DNA of 64,000 nt from Actinospineispora acaciae DSM 45401 (GCF_000620785.1 NZ_JIAI01000001.1:1798001-1862000); one strand, 5' to 3'. Positions 8,411 to 17,061 are shown, counted from the first letter of the stretch. Numbers and translations: made by a program. Notes: a model not told the origin generated them from the sequence alone.

Positions 8411-9895
8411 TCACTTTCCGAAGAACTGGCGAATTCGCTCCCATGCGGTTGGCCGCAGCGATGAGTCAACCTTGAAGACGAGCCACCTGATACGGGTGCA
8501 ATCGAGCTTGATTTCCCAGTACGCTCTGTAGGCGCTGCTTCTCGTCTCGCGAACAATCGCGCGAAGGTTCTCGGACGCATGACGCATGAGATAGTCATCA
8601 GGACTCGACTTTAGGTCGTGGAAAATTGCCCGCACGGTGAGCGCTCGTCCTGTTGGAGCGGACCGAGTTTCCCACCATGGAGTACCAGGTTTATCCAATG
8701 CGTGGCCCAGGCCGAACTCATTTTCTCGCAAGCCTTCCAAAATTAGTACACCATATTGACCAACGACGCGATCTATCTTACTGCAGTAGCCCGCTTCTTC
8801 AATTTCAGTAAGTGCGGACGAGACTATCTCAGCGTCCGCGCGCAGGCTCGCGACGAGCTGTTCGAGGCTCGGGTCGGCGTAACCGATTTGGGGAATGTCG
8901 ACTGTTGCCGACTCGTCCGCCACTTCTATTATCTCTTTGAGTGTCGACCCGTTCGCGGTTTTCCTCGTAGAGATCCAGCGGGAGCCTCGGGGCAGCAGTT
9001 TGTTGCCGCGCCAAGCAAAATCGTCACGCCCCGTAAAGGATGCGATATCGCCACGTTCGGGGAATACCTGAAGGCGACTTATCCCATTGAAGCGAAGGCG
9101 AGCGAGACGGTGTTCGATGCCTTCCAGGCTCGTGATTACTCGCAGCAGGCTTGTCCGGCATGCAACACTTGCGGTTTTGTTCAATTCTGCTCGTCCACGG
9201 ACATCGCTGTTAAGTGCCGCGTACAAGAACGCCAGCAACGTTCCCAACGCCAGGAGTGTCGGCAGGCTCACGCCGCTTTCGAATATATAGCCTGAGATTT
9301 GAACGAGTGGCCCTACTAGCAAGGTCGGGAATCCCAGACACCACAATGCACCGAAGATTGCGACCAAGAGTAGCAGTCTCTGCCTAAAGAATGACCTAAA
9401 GATCGATAAGATGACGGACGCCACGAATACTGGGACGAATGTCACGAAGAGCGCAACCATTCGCATAAAAGAAGAAGTGAGCCCCGAGGCGAGCACTCTC
9501 AAACTCAGGTCAGAGTGGAAGATGAACCCTTGCCCGTCTTCGACTCCGCGGGGACGCCTTGCCAGGGTATCGTCAGGGGGGAAGATTAGACTTGCGTTCC
9601 AAAGCAGCGACTCGGTCGCGACAAACCAGTCGGCGAACAGATCGTCGAGAGCCAGGTCGCTTCCCGGTAGGAACTCGTCACAGAATCTACCAATACATGC
9701 TATCCAGACCCTACATAGAACGAAGGCAAGAAGGCCAACAAGACGCAGGGTTCCGATGACAAATCGGAGCATTATCAAAATAGCAAACGTATACAGCGCG
9801 AGCCTCACTTCTAGCGGCCAGCCGACCATGACCTGAGGCTCTAAGAAGAGCAGGAGCGCTCGTAGCTCACCGATCCATTCTATAAGTTCGTTCAC
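8411..9895 (-). CDS. membrane protein of unknown function, atypical base composition
   Basis: 494 residues from a GTG at 9895 (an upstream TTG at 9979 would add 28 residues; neither start has a strong ribosome site). Not recognised as a known family. Hydrophobic segments lie near residues 28-70 of the protein, then a pair near 140-170 (MVALFVTFVPVFVASVILSIF), 175-200, and 205-225. The C-terminal half, about 250 residues, is soluble and charged, with SLEQLVASLRADAEIVSSAL and a Trp/Arg-rich end. Codon choice is unlike the neighbours: A/T at third positions is frequent and GC is visibly lower across about 8400-10000, so the gene was probably acquired from a lower-GC donor. No partner gene, integrase or repeat borders it. 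Confidence 0.75.
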   Translation of the reverse strand: MNELIEWIGELRALLLFLEPQVMVGWPLEVRLALYTFAILIMLRFVIGTLRLVGLLAFVLCRVWIACIGRFCDEFLPGSDLALDDLFADWFVATESLLWNASLIFPPDDTLARRPRGVEDGQGFIFHSDLSLRVLASGLTSSFMRMVALFVTFVPVFVASVILSIFRSFFRQRLLLLVAIFGALWCLGFPTLLVGPLVQISGYIFESGVSLPTLLALGTLLAFLYAALNSDVRGRAELNKTASVACRTSLLRVITSLEGIEHRLARLRFNGISRLQVFPERGDIASFTGRDDFAWRGNKLLPRGSRWISTRKTANGSTLKEIIEVADESATVDIPQIGYADPSLEQLVASLRADAEIVSSALTEIEEAGYCSKIDRVVGQYGVLILEGLRENEFGLGHALDKPGTPWWETRSAPTGRALTVRAIFHDLKSSPDDYLMRHASENLRAIVRETRSSAYRAYWEIKLDCTRIRWLVFKVDSSLRPTAWERIRQFFGK

Positions 9896-9979
9896 CAAGG
9901 TGTGCCGTCCCGGATTCAATCCGATGGGGGGCACACAGCTTACTGCGTACGTTGCGGTCGCGGTGGCTGTTTTGTTCAA

Positions 9980-10282
9980 CCGATGATGGACGGGCTGTAC
10001 ACAGGCGGAATCGGCGTCAACGTGTCGTCTTGTAGCGGATGCCGCAGAAGGTCCCTACCCGGACCGGGCCCCGGTGACCCGCGAGCCCGGCGAGCTCTGG
10101 GACAGCCACCATGGCGAGCCCGTCCCGGCCGGCGCGGTGTAGCGCGTGCCGTGGAAGGTGAACCCGCCGTCGGCGCCCACCCGGACCGGGCGCGCGGGCA
10201 CCGTGCGCGCGGTGGCTTCTAGGACTCCGAAACCGAGCGTGCCGGCGGCGAGGGTGCCGCGCTCGAACACCAGCCCACGCCC
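9980..10282. other. intergenic stretch without a supported gene
   Basis: Holds the 5' flank of the atypical membrane gene, where base composition returns to GC-rich near 10040. On the minus strand a TTGACG at 10015-10020 and TACAGC at 9994-9999 could be a weak promoter for that gene (spacer 15). The minus-strand stretch VRVGADGGFTFHGTRYTAPAG (about 10135-10200) has a transposase-C-terminus look, but is too short to assign. Confidence 0.5.
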
Positions 10283-10535
10283 GGCGGGGCGCTCACGCCG
10301 CTCGACCGGGCCGGGCCGGCGCTGCTCCAGACCCTGGAGACCTATCTTGATCTCGGCGGCAACGCGCAGGCCACCGCGACCAGGCTGAACCTGCACCGCA
10401 GCAGCCTCTACTACCGGCTCGACCGCATCGCAGAGCTGCCTGGGGGTCGACCTGTCCAACGGCCTGGTCCGCCTCGAACTGCACCTCGAGCTCAAGCGCC
10501 GCCGGGTCGAGCGGCGCACGCTACACAGGTTCTGA
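10283..10535 (+). pseudogene. C-terminal HTH remnant of a PucR/CdaR-type regulator
   Basis: The plus strand encodes LLQTLETYLDLGGNAQATAT, RLNLHRSSLYYRLDRIAELPG, the helix-turn-helix end of PucR-type regulators. After a G5 run at 10442-10446 the frame shifts; one base less continues as VDLSNGLVRLELHLELKRRR and ends at 10533-10535, as in the family. Everything upstream of the helix-turn-helix is missing. The 3' end overlaps the stop of the convergent sigma factor gene. A dead fragment beside the foreign gene at 8411-9895. Confidence 0.75.
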
Positions 10536-11381
10536 GTCCGGCGGCTGGTCGTCGAGGAACCGCTCGCGGAGTCGGGCCAGGGTCGCGGTGAGCAGTCGGG
10601 AGACGTGCATCTGGGAGACGCCGATGCGTTCGGCGATCTGGGACTGGGTCATGTTGGCGTAGAAGCGCATGGTCAGGATGGCGCGTTCCCGCTCGGGCAG
10701 CTCGGCCAGCATCGGTTGCAGGGCCTCGTGGTACTCGACGTGTTCGAGGTCGGGGTCCGGTTCGCCGAGCAGCTCGCCCAGGGTGGTCTCGCCGGACTGG
10801 TTGTCGGCGGTGAGGACCTCGTCCAGCGAGCTGGCGCGGTAGGCCTGGCCCGCCTCGAGTCCCTCCAGAACCTCCTCGACCGGCAGGTCCAGCCGCTCGG
10901 CGATCTCGCTGGGCCTCGGCGCCCGGCCGAGGTCCTGGAACAGCTGGGAGGTCGCGGTGGTGATCGCGACATGGAGGTCCTTGAGCCGGCGCGGCACCCG
11001 CATGCTCCAGCCCTGGTCGCGGAAGTAGCGGCGGATCTCCCCGGTGATGGTGGGCACCAGATAGGACAGGAACTCGTCGGTCAGCTCGGGGTCGTACCGA
11101 TCGAGCGCCCGAATCAACCCCACGGTGGCGACCTGGGTCAGGTCCTCCACCGGTTCGCCCCGGCGGGCGAAGCGCCGCGCCATCCGCTGGGCGACCGGGA
11201 GGTAGCCGGTGACCAGCCGGTCGCGCAACGCGGCGCGGCGCGGGTCGCCCGGGGTGGTCGCCGCGAACTCGGCCAGCGTCTCGGCGAGCTGGCCGAACGA
11301 GCCGCCGCCGCCGGGGGTGCTCGTCTCGAGCGGTGCCACCGGCGGTTGGCCACCGGCGCGCCCGCCCCGGCTCAGTGTCAT
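10521..11381 (-). CDS. SigB/SigF-family stress RNA polymerase sigma factor
   Basis: 286 residues. Region 2 is seen as GYLPVAQRMARRFARRGEPVEDLTQVATVGLIRALDR, with the core-binding and -10 recognition segments; region 3 holds LKDLHVAITTATSQLFQDLGRAPRPSEIAERL; region 4 is LPERERAILTMRFYANMTQSQIAERIGVSQMHVSRLL. This family directs general stress or differentiation genes in actinobacteria. It is the last gene of a three-gene unit with its antagonist and anti-sigma factor; its ATG overlaps the anti-sigma stop (ATGA), fixing the start at 11381 and implying fixed stoichiometry. Confidence 0.95.
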   Translation of the reverse strand: MTLSRGGRAGGQPPVAPLETSTPGGGGSFGQLAETLAEFAATTPGDPRRAALRDRLVTGYLPVAQRMARRFARRGEPVEDLTQVATVGLIRALDRYDPELTDEFLSYLVPTITGEIRRYFRDQGWSMRVPRRLKDLHVAITTATSQLFQDLGRAPRPSEIAERLDLPVEEVLEGLEAGQAYRASSLDEVLTADNQSGETTLGELLGEPDPDLEHVEYHEALQPMLAELPERERAILTMRFYANMTQSQIAERIGVSQMHVSRLLTATLARLRERFLDDQPPDSEPV

Positions 11382-11818
11382 CCCCCGCTCCACGGGGTGT
11401 GGGTGGTGAACCGGATCGCCACCCACCCGGGCAGCCGATCGACGTCGGTGACCAGCTCGACCTCGTCGGTGAGCGCGCGCAACAGCTGCCAGCCGAACCC
11501 GCCGGTGTCCACCCCGGCGGCGCTCGGCCGGGTCGCCGTCGCCACCTCGACATGCATCCGGTCCGCGCCCACCTCGGGCACGGTGAACGTACAGCTCAAC
11601 GTCGCGTCGGGGGCGGCGAGCTCGATCAGGCTGTTGCACGCCTCGTCGACGGCGAGACGCAGGTCGGCGATGGTGTCGACGTCGAAGTCGGCCTGCCCGG
11701 CCAGGTGCGCGGCCATCGCCCGCACCGCGGCGACCATGCTGGCTCGGGCCGCGACGCCCAGCTCGACGACGCTCGCCCCCGCGGACAGCGAGCGCCCGAG
11801 GTTCGCGCTCGGCCTCAC
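11378..11818 (-). CDS. RsbW-like anti-sigma factor (GHKL kinase fold)
   Basis: 146 residues. The N box is IADLRLAVDEACNSLIELA and the glycine box appears as AGVDTGGFGWQLLRALTDEVEL, so ATP binding is likely. Such proteins sequester the cognate sigma factor and phosphorylate the STAS antagonist. The GTG start at 11818 overlaps the antagonist stop (GTGA), and its own stop overlaps the sigma start. The order antagonist, anti-sigma, sigma is the classical RsbV-RsbW-SigB arrangement. Confidence 0.93.
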   Translation of the reverse strand: MRPSANLGRSLSAGASVVELGVAARASMVAAVRAMAAHLAGQADFDVDTIADLRLAVDEACNSLIELAAPDATLSCTFTVPEVGADRMHVEVATATRPSAAGVDTGGFGWQLLRALTDEVELVTDVDRLPGWVAIRFTTHTPWSGG

Positions 11819-12207
11819 CCTCCGCGAACCGACACGATCTTGTCCACGCCGCTGACCCGCAGCGCGCGCGACGCCGCCAGCTGTGGGTTGAGCACCTCGA
11901 ACTCCAGGCCGCAACGCCGGCAGAGCTTGTCGACCTCGAGCAGCACCTGGAGCCCCGCCGACCCCAGGAACTCCACCTCGGCCAGGTCCAGCACCACCCG
12001 CTGGCCATCGGCCCGGGCGCACACCCGGGTCAGCTCGCCGCGCAAGGTGGCCGACGTGGCGAGGTCCACCTCGCCGGTCGGCCGCACCACCAGCGCGTCC
12101 CCGGGGACATCCTGAACCGAGACCTTCAAATCCGCCCGACCCTTCGCGCCCATCTCGAACCGTCCGGCCGGCCCCCGGGGATCCGTCCCATCCGACTCGT
12201 GGAGCAC
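11815..12207 (-). CDS. STAS-domain anti-sigma factor antagonist (RsbV-like)
   Basis: 130 residues with a STAS domain: VVRPTGEVDLATSATLRGEL, then VVLDLAEVEFLGSAGLQVLL, where Ser in GSAG is the expected phosphorylation site. Unphosphorylated, it would bind the anti-sigma factor and free the sigma factor. The GTG at 12207 follows a good ribosome site (AGAGGAG, about 8 bases away); an ATG at 12151 is an alternative. Promoter control probably runs through the ACCGGT palindromes between it and the divergent TetR gene. Confidence 0.93.
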   Translation of the reverse strand: MLHESDGTDPRGPAGRFEMGAKGRADLKVSVQDVPGDALVVRPTGEVDLATSATLRGELTRVCARADGQRVVLDLAEVEFLGSAGLQVLLEVDKLCRRCGLEFEVLNPQLAASRALRVSGVDKIVSVRGG

Positions 12208-12240
12208 GCCCGCTCCTCTCGTGGTCCCCGCCAGGCCATG

Positions 12241-12329
12241 GACAGACCGGTCTTGCCTCGCAGCTCACCATAAGAGAGAAGGACCGCCCTGTCTACCGGT
12301 AGGAGGACCGGTCTGTCCGGTCGTATGAT
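12241..12329. promoter_or_regulatory. three ACCGGT palindromes and leaderless TetR promoter
   Basis: AGACCGGTCT at 12244-12253 and CTACCGGTAG at 12293-12302 are perfect 10-bp palindromes; GACCGGTC at 12306-12313 is an 8-bp one. GACAGACCGGTC (12241-12252) and GACCGGTCTGTC (12306-12317) are exact reverse complements. TATGAT at 12324-12329 sits eight bases before the TetR ATG, so that message is probably leaderless and its promoter would be covered by the third site; the first site lies just downstream of a possible minus-strand -10 for the sigma cassette. Confidence 0.65.
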
Positions 12330-12337
12330 GGCCAGCC

Positions 12338-12964
12338 ATGGAACCGCGAGACCCCGTGTTCGGCCCGGCCTCGGCGTCCGCCGAGGAGCTGCTGGTTCGG
12401 GAGACGAACGCCGCCAGGGAGCGGATCCTGTCCACCGCCTACGCGCTGTTCTCCCGCCGGGGCATCCGCGCGGTCGGGGTCGACGAGATCCTGGCCCGTT
12501 CCGGGGTCGCCAAGGCCACCCTGTACCGGCACTTCAGGTCCAAGGACGACCTGGTGCTGGCGTTCCTGCGGCGCCGCGAGCAGCTCTGGACCATCCAACT
12601 CGTCGAGCGGCAGTCCCACCTGCGCGGCGACACCCCCGAACAGCGACTGCTCGCGATCTTCGACGTGTTCGACGACTGGTTCGCCCGCCGGGAGGACTTC
12701 GACGGCTGCTCGTTCATCAACGTGCTCATCGAGCTCGGCGCCGAGCACCCCGCCGGCAGGGCCAGCATCCGCTACCTGGACAACATCCGGGGCATCGTGC
12801 GGGAACGCGCCCACCAGGCCGGCCTGCGCGACCCCGACGGGTTCGCCCGCTCCTGGCACATCCTCATGAAGGGCTCCATCATCTCCGCCGCCGAGGGCGA
12901 CACCGGCGCCGCCCGCCGCGCCCAGAACATGGCCCGCCAGCTCATCGAGAGCCACCGGGCGTGA
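12338..12964 (+). CDS. TetR family repressor beside the sigma cassette
   Basis: 208 residues. HTH: ARERILSTAYALFSRRGIRAVGVDEILARSGVAKATLYRHFRSKDDLVLAFL (residues about 28-80). The C-terminal domain, with FDVFDDWFARREDFDGCSFINVLIELG, is the type found in repressors of detoxification genes. ATG at 12338 is preceded by TATGAT without a leader. It is divergent from the RsbV-RsbW-sigma unit across three ACCGGT palindromes and may control both directions. A two-part stress protein gene follows 81 bases downstream. Confidence 0.92.
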   Translation: MEPRDPVFGPASASAEELLVRETNAARERILSTAYALFSRRGIRAVGVDEILARSGVAKATLYRHFRSKDDLVLAFLRRREQLWTIQLVERQSHLRGDTPEQRLLAIFDVFDDWFARREDFDGCSFINVLIELGAEHPAGRASIRYLDNIRGIVRERAHQAGLRDPDGFARSWHILMKGSIISAAEGDTGAARRAQNMARQLIESHRA

Positions 12965-13045
12965 CCGGGCCGGGTGGACGGGCTTGTCCGACCCCGCCGC
13001 CGGGGAGGACGCTGGCGGTGCCCACTTCCTAGGGAGGCGGATCCG

Positions 13046-13690
13046 ATGGGCCTCGGCGCGTCCTCGGGTCGCATCGTGTTGATCGACGAACCGGACCGGC
13101 CGACCGAAACCTGGGCGGGACCCTGGTGCCGGAGGGCCGGCTACGAGCTGACCCGCCGATCGCCGTCACCGGGAACCGCCCTGGACGGCGGCCCGATCGT
13201 CGCCGACCGCGGACGGCTCGCGGCCGACGTGGCCGCCCTGAACGGGGCCGGCACCTCGGTGCTCGTCAACCGATGGCCCGCGTGCCTGCCCGGTGGCCGC
13301 AACGCCGTCGCGGCGCTGCGCGACCTCCCGCGCGACGAGGCAGTCCTGCTGCACGCGGCCGCGTGCGCCTCCGCGCTTGCCGCACCGCTGCTGTTGGTGC
13401 ACGCGGTGCCCGTCTCCTTCGCCGAGCGCAGCGTCGGCCTCGACGAGGCGGTGGCCCACGGGCGGCGGGTGCTCGACACCGGGCTCGCCCTGGTGGCCGG
13501 GAAGGAGCCGGAGGTCAACGCGGTGACCCGCCTGGTGCGCAGCCGCGCGCACGAGATCGTGACGGCGATGCGCTCGGCCGCACTCCTCGTGGTGGGAGGG
13601 CCACGGGTGGGGACGGGGAGGCCACTGGGGCTGGTCGCGGTCAGCGCGCTGCACCACTCCGGTTGTCCGGTGTTGCTCGTCGGGCGGTGA
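13046..13690 (+). CDS. universal-stress-like protein with degenerate N-terminal half
   Basis: 214 residues behind a good ribosome site (AGGGAGG). The C-terminal half is a UspA-like fold: APLLLVHAVPVSFAERSVGLDEAVAHGRRVL, then IVTAMRSAALLVVGGPRVGTGRPLGLVAVSALHHSGCPVLLVGR, with the nucleotide loop reduced to GGPRVGTGRP. The N-terminal half (RIVLIDEPDRPTETWAGPW onward) keeps only weak tandem-Usp features. It probably acts in stress or dormancy together with the nearby sigma cassette; that is context only. Confidence 0.65.
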   Translation: MGLGASSGRIVLIDEPDRPTETWAGPWCRRAGYELTRRSPSPGTALDGGPIVADRGRLAADVAALNGAGTSVLVNRWPACLPGGRNAVAALRDLPRDEAVLLHAAACASALAAPLLLVHAVPVSFAERSVGLDEAVAHGRRVLDTGLALVAGKEPEVNAVTRLVRSRAHEIVTAMRSAALLVVGGPRVGTGRPLGLVAVSALHHSGCPVLLVGR

Positions 13691-13753
13691 CCGGCCGGAC
13701 TCAGCGGGAGTCGAGGCGCAGGTCCGACAGGGCCTCGGGGATCTCCGGCGAGG

Positions 13754-14725
13754 CTACCGCCGCGATGCGCGGACGGCCGCGACCAGCAGCCCGATGGCGG
13801 CCACGCCGAACACGACGTTGCCGAGGACGGCCGTCGTGCGCGGGACCGCCATCTCCCGCGCGTGCACGCAGCCGACCCAGACGTAGGTCAGCAGCGCTCC
13901 CCCGGCGAGTGCGACGCGATGGGTCGCGCCCCAGCCGGCGGCACGGCACCAGCGCACGCACAGCGCGACGGCGGCCGCGGCCAGCGCGCACCAGGCGACG
14001 GCGATCGCCCACTGCGGTGCGCCGTCGGGCAGGAACTCCCGGCTCCAGGCCAGGCTGGTCACGCCGAACGCCGCGAGCCCCACCGCCGCCGGGGTGGGCG
14101 CGGCGGCGTCCCGGCGCGGCATCGACCGGGCGCCAAGCAGCAGGCCCAGCGCGACCAGCCCGGCGATGGCCGCGAACGACCAGGCCAGCTCGGCCGCCGA
14201 GGCGACGAACCCGGTCTGGGCGACCTGCATGGCGCACAGCGCCGCCGAGCCCGTCACGAACACCACGGCGGTGACCGTCAGCCCGACCTTGCCCAGCCAT
14301 GGTCGGGCGCGGTCGCGGCGGAACGCTTCCACCAGCGCGATGGGCACGCAGATGCTCCAGATGGTGTGCATCGTCAGCACGTCCTGGAGCATCTGGGCGC
14401 TGGTCCCCAACGCCGGAACGTAGGTGGCGGAGTAGGCGGCCGCGATGTCGAACCCACCGTAGGTCGGGTTCCACAGCATCATGTCGATCGGCCCCTCCTC
14501 CAGCAGGGCGTAGGCCGCCGCGAACGCAACGATCGTCGCCCAGCCGCGGCCGAGGCGCCGGGCCACCTCGCGGATCAACAGCGCCCCGCCGCCGTACATG
14601 GGCGCGAACATGAACAGCGATCCCACATCGGTGATCGGCGTGTTCCCGAGCAGGTACTCGCCCACCAGCGGCGCGAGGAAGAAGAGCGCGACCGCCGACC
14701 CGAGGTTCGCCCTGTTCTCGATCAT
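13754..14725 (-). CDS. polytopic membrane protein of unknown function
   Basis: 323 residues from ATG at 14725. About nine hydrophobic helices, starting LGSAVALFFLAPLVGEYLLGN. The helix 2-3 region has MYGGGALLIREVARRLGRGW and a short acidic stretch ALLEEGPIDMMLWNP, well suited to an intramembrane site. I do not recognise the family with confidence; actinobacteria carry similar uncharacterised permease-like proteins. It is isolated: convergent with the stress protein gene and separated from the next feature by about 215 bases (14726-14940) in which I see nothing. Confidence 0.75.
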   Translation of the reverse strand: MIENRANLGSAVALFFLAPLVGEYLLGNTPITDVGSLFMFAPMYGGGALLIREVARRLGRGWATIVAFAAAYALLEEGPIDMMLWNPTYGGFDIAAAYSATYVPALGTSAQMLQDVLTMHTIWSICVPIALVEAFRRDRARPWLGKVGLTVTAVVFVTGSAALCAMQVAQTGFVASAAELAWSFAAIAGLVALGLLLGARSMPRRDAAAPTPAAVGLAAFGVTSLAWSREFLPDGAPQWAIAVAWCALAAAAVALCVRWCRAAGWGATHRVALAGGALLTYVWVGCVHAREMAVPRTTAVLGNVVFGVAAIGLLVAAVRASRR

Positions 14726-14940
14726 GCGGGGAGGGTATGGCAACGCGCCGGCCTGGGGCGTCGGACGGACGGCCACGCCGGGGTGGCCATCCGGCTGACG
14801 GGCGCGATACCAACGGTGTGGTCTACGAGATCGCTGGGATGGCCGCGTCGAGGAGCGGCTTCGCGGCTTCGGGCGCGCTCCGATCGAGCGCACCGCCGGG
14901 CCGAGCGACACCCGCTATACGTTGAGGTGGGGGAAGATCC

Positions 14941-15130
14941 GGTCAGGTTGTCGAGGATCAGTGCGAGCGTGAAGTCGAACCGCTCGTGTCCGGTGCCGGA
15001 GGTCAGTTCGGCCGCGTAGCGCCGGGTGTGCGGGAAGCGGTCGGCGGGCAGTGCGCTGAACCGGTCGATGAGCTCCTCGCGGCCGAGCACCCATTCGTCG
15101 TCGCGGTGTTGTTGCCGTTGGTGCACCAGT
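14941..15130 (-). pseudogene. C-terminal fragment of a TetR repressor
   Basis: The minus strand reads DDEWVLGREELIDRFSALPA, DRFPHTRRYAAELTSGTGHE, RFDFTLALILDNL, the end of the ligand domain of a TetR/AcrR regulator. No helix-turn-helix or start is present; homology stops abruptly near 15130, a few bases from where the truncated MFS gene begins on the other strand. The pair was evidently a TetR/efflux-pump divergon whose 5' ends have been deleted together. Confidence 0.7.
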
Positions 15131-15141
15131 GAGCGTTCCAC

Positions 15142-16154
15142 GGCCTGTTCGGGTCGGTGATGATCCCGCAGGGCATGGCGCTCGTGAAGATCGTCTTCCC
15201 GCCCGAGCACCTGCGCCGGGCGCTGATGCCGTTTGGCCCGATCATGGGGCTGGCGACGGTGGCCGGGCCGATTCTGGCTGGCTGCTGTACCTGGACCTGT
15301 TCGGCGGCGGGTGGCGTTCGATCTTTCTGATCAACGTCCCGTTCGGCCTCCTCGCCGCCGCGCTCGGCTGGTGGGTGCTGCCCCGGCGCGGTGGCGAGGA
15401 CCGGGAGGCGCGTCTCGACCCGCTCGGCGTGGGCCTGCTCACCGCCGGCTCGGCGCTGCTGATCGTGCCGCTCATCCAGGGCCGCGAGCTGGGCTGGCCG
15501 TGGTGGACGCACGCGATGACGGCCGCGTCGCTGGTGGCGTTCGGGCTGTTCGTGGTGTCCGAACGCCGAGGCCGCCACCCGGTCGTCACGCCGTCGCTGT
15601 TCGGCCGCCGAGGCTTCGTCGTCGGCCTGCTGGTCGTCGGCGGGTTCTACGCGTCGCTCAGCGCGTTCGTCCTGGTCGTCAACCTGCTGTTGCAGTCGGG
15701 GCTGGCCTGGACACCGCTGCGCGCCGGCCTCGCGCTGGTCCCCTGGGCGCTGGGCACCGCGGTCGCCACCCTGGCCTCCGGCGCGGTGCTCGCCGAGAGG
15801 CTCGGGCGCGCCGGCCTGCGCCTGGGGCTGGCCGTCGCCGTGGTCGGCCTGCTCGCCCTGTGCTGGACCACCGCGCACCGGGGCGGCGCCCGGCTGCTGT
15901 TCATCCCGCTGTTCGACTTCGTCCTCGGCAACGCCACCCCCGAGGAGGTCGGCACCGGAGCGGGCATGCTCAACGCCGCCCAGCAGTTCGCGGGCGCGAT
16001 CGGTGTCGCCGCGCTCGGCACCGTGTTCTTCGCCCGTGCCGAAACATCCTACGTCGCCGCCGCCGAGCTGGTGTTCGCCCTCTGCGCCGCCAGCTACGTC
16101 CTGACCCTGCCGCTGGTCGGGCTCCTACCCGAGCACGCCGCGCGGAAGGAGTGA
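15142..16154 (+). pseudogene. DHA2-type MFS transporter, N-truncated and frameshifted
   Basis: The first part reads FGSVMIPQGMALVKIVFPPE, then MPFGPIMGLATVAGPILAG in one frame (from about 15148), matching the helix 4-5 region of DHA2 drug exporters. Near 15280 the frame shifts and continues as WLLYLDLFGGGWRSIFLINVPFG through nine more helices to the stop at 16152-16154. Helices 1-3 and the start are missing. An open frame from 15129 covers the rest but begins out of family register. Non-functional as it stands. Confidence 0.8.
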
Positions 16155-16158
16155 CTCC

Positions 16159-16468
16159 ATGACGACGAACACCGCCCTGATCACCGGAACCGGCCGCCGC
16201 GGCCCGCATCGTGAACGTCTCCAGCGTCTCCGCGCTGCAGGTCGCCACCGGCCTTGACCTGGGCGCCAGCCCGCGCGCCCCCGCCCACTCCTTCGCCAAG
16301 CACACCCTCAACGTCCTCACCACGGTGCTCGCCAGGGCACTGCGGGACACCCCGATCCTCGTCAACTCCGTCGATCCGGGCGAGACCGCCACCCACCCCG
16401 AACGCGGCGACGAGGACGACGCCCGCCCCACCGGCGGGTTCTTCCGCGACGGGCGGCCGCCGGCCTAG
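16159..16468 (+). pseudogene. short-chain dehydrogenase with large internal deletion
   Basis: Begins ATG with TNTALITGTGR, the glycine-motif end of an SDR, then after about 45 bases enters IVNVSSVSALQVATG in another frame and continues through HSFAKHTLNVLTTVLARAL to PILVNSVDPGETAT, the tail of an SDR. Roughly 100 residues between the cofactor loop and the active-site strand are gone, the frame is broken, and the active-site Tyr of YxxxK is replaced (HSFAK). It is the third broken gene in a row. Confidence 0.75.
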
Positions 16469-17046
16469 GCGCCGGTCGGCGACCAGCCGCGCAACGCACC
16501 GATGTAGGCGGACGTGAGGCGTGCCGCGACGGCGCTCGGCGCCATGCCGGCCTCGGTGAGCAGGTCGTTGATCTCGCGGGGGTCGAAGATGATGTTCCAC
16601 AGGAACAGCGCGTGCTCGATCTCCCGCGACGGGAGCCCCAGCTCGTCCAGCAGCTCACGCACCGGGCGCGTCCAGGCGCTCTGCATGGTCCGGATGGTCT
16701 TGTCGCCCGCGTGGAGCCGCTCGAGGTAGCCGCGGCGGGACCGCAGCCGCACCATGACCACGCCGTGCTCGCCGACGAGCTCCATCCACTTCGCGACCAC
16801 CGCGTCGAACAGCGTGCGGCCCTCCAGCTCGGAGTCCGCGCTGAACCCGTCCAGCTCCTCGGCGACCCGCAACGTGTAGGTCGCGAGGACGTCGTCGATG
16901 GTCGAGAAGTAGCGGTAGGCCGTCGCGGCACCGATCTCGGCGCGCGCGGCGATGGCCTGCATGGTCAGCTCGTCGGGCGCCTCGCGCGCGAGCTGACCGA
17001 CGGCCTCCATGAGCCTGCGCTGGTTGCGCCTGGTGTCACTGCGCAT
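16465..17046 (-). CDS. TetR family regulator
   Basis: 193 residues. HTH: NQRRLMEAVGQLAREAPDELTMQAIAARAEIGAATAYRYFSTIDDVLATY (about residues 8-57). The ligand domain is unremarkable. It is the third gene of a minus-strand unit behind the RraA-like and aminotransferase genes, 15 bases after the latter's stop, so it probably regulates that pathway or the adjacent transporter. Its stop overlaps the stop of the SDR remnant. Confidence 0.9.
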   Translation of the reverse strand: MRSDTRRNQRRLMEAVGQLAREAPDELTMQAIAARAEIGAATAYRYFSTIDDVLATYTLRVAEELDGFSADSELEGRTLFDAVVAKWMELVGEHGVVMVRLRSRRGYLERLHAGDKTIRTMQSAWTRPVRELLDELGLPSREIEHALFLWNIIFDPREINDLLTEAGMAPSAVAARLTSAYIGALRGWSPTGA

Positions 17047-17061
17047 TTGAGCCCCAGGATC

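Noticed and set aside
10055..10200. IS21-type transposase C-terminus on the minus strand
   Set aside because: Only about 20 residues look right; no second ORF, ends or inverted repeats support it.
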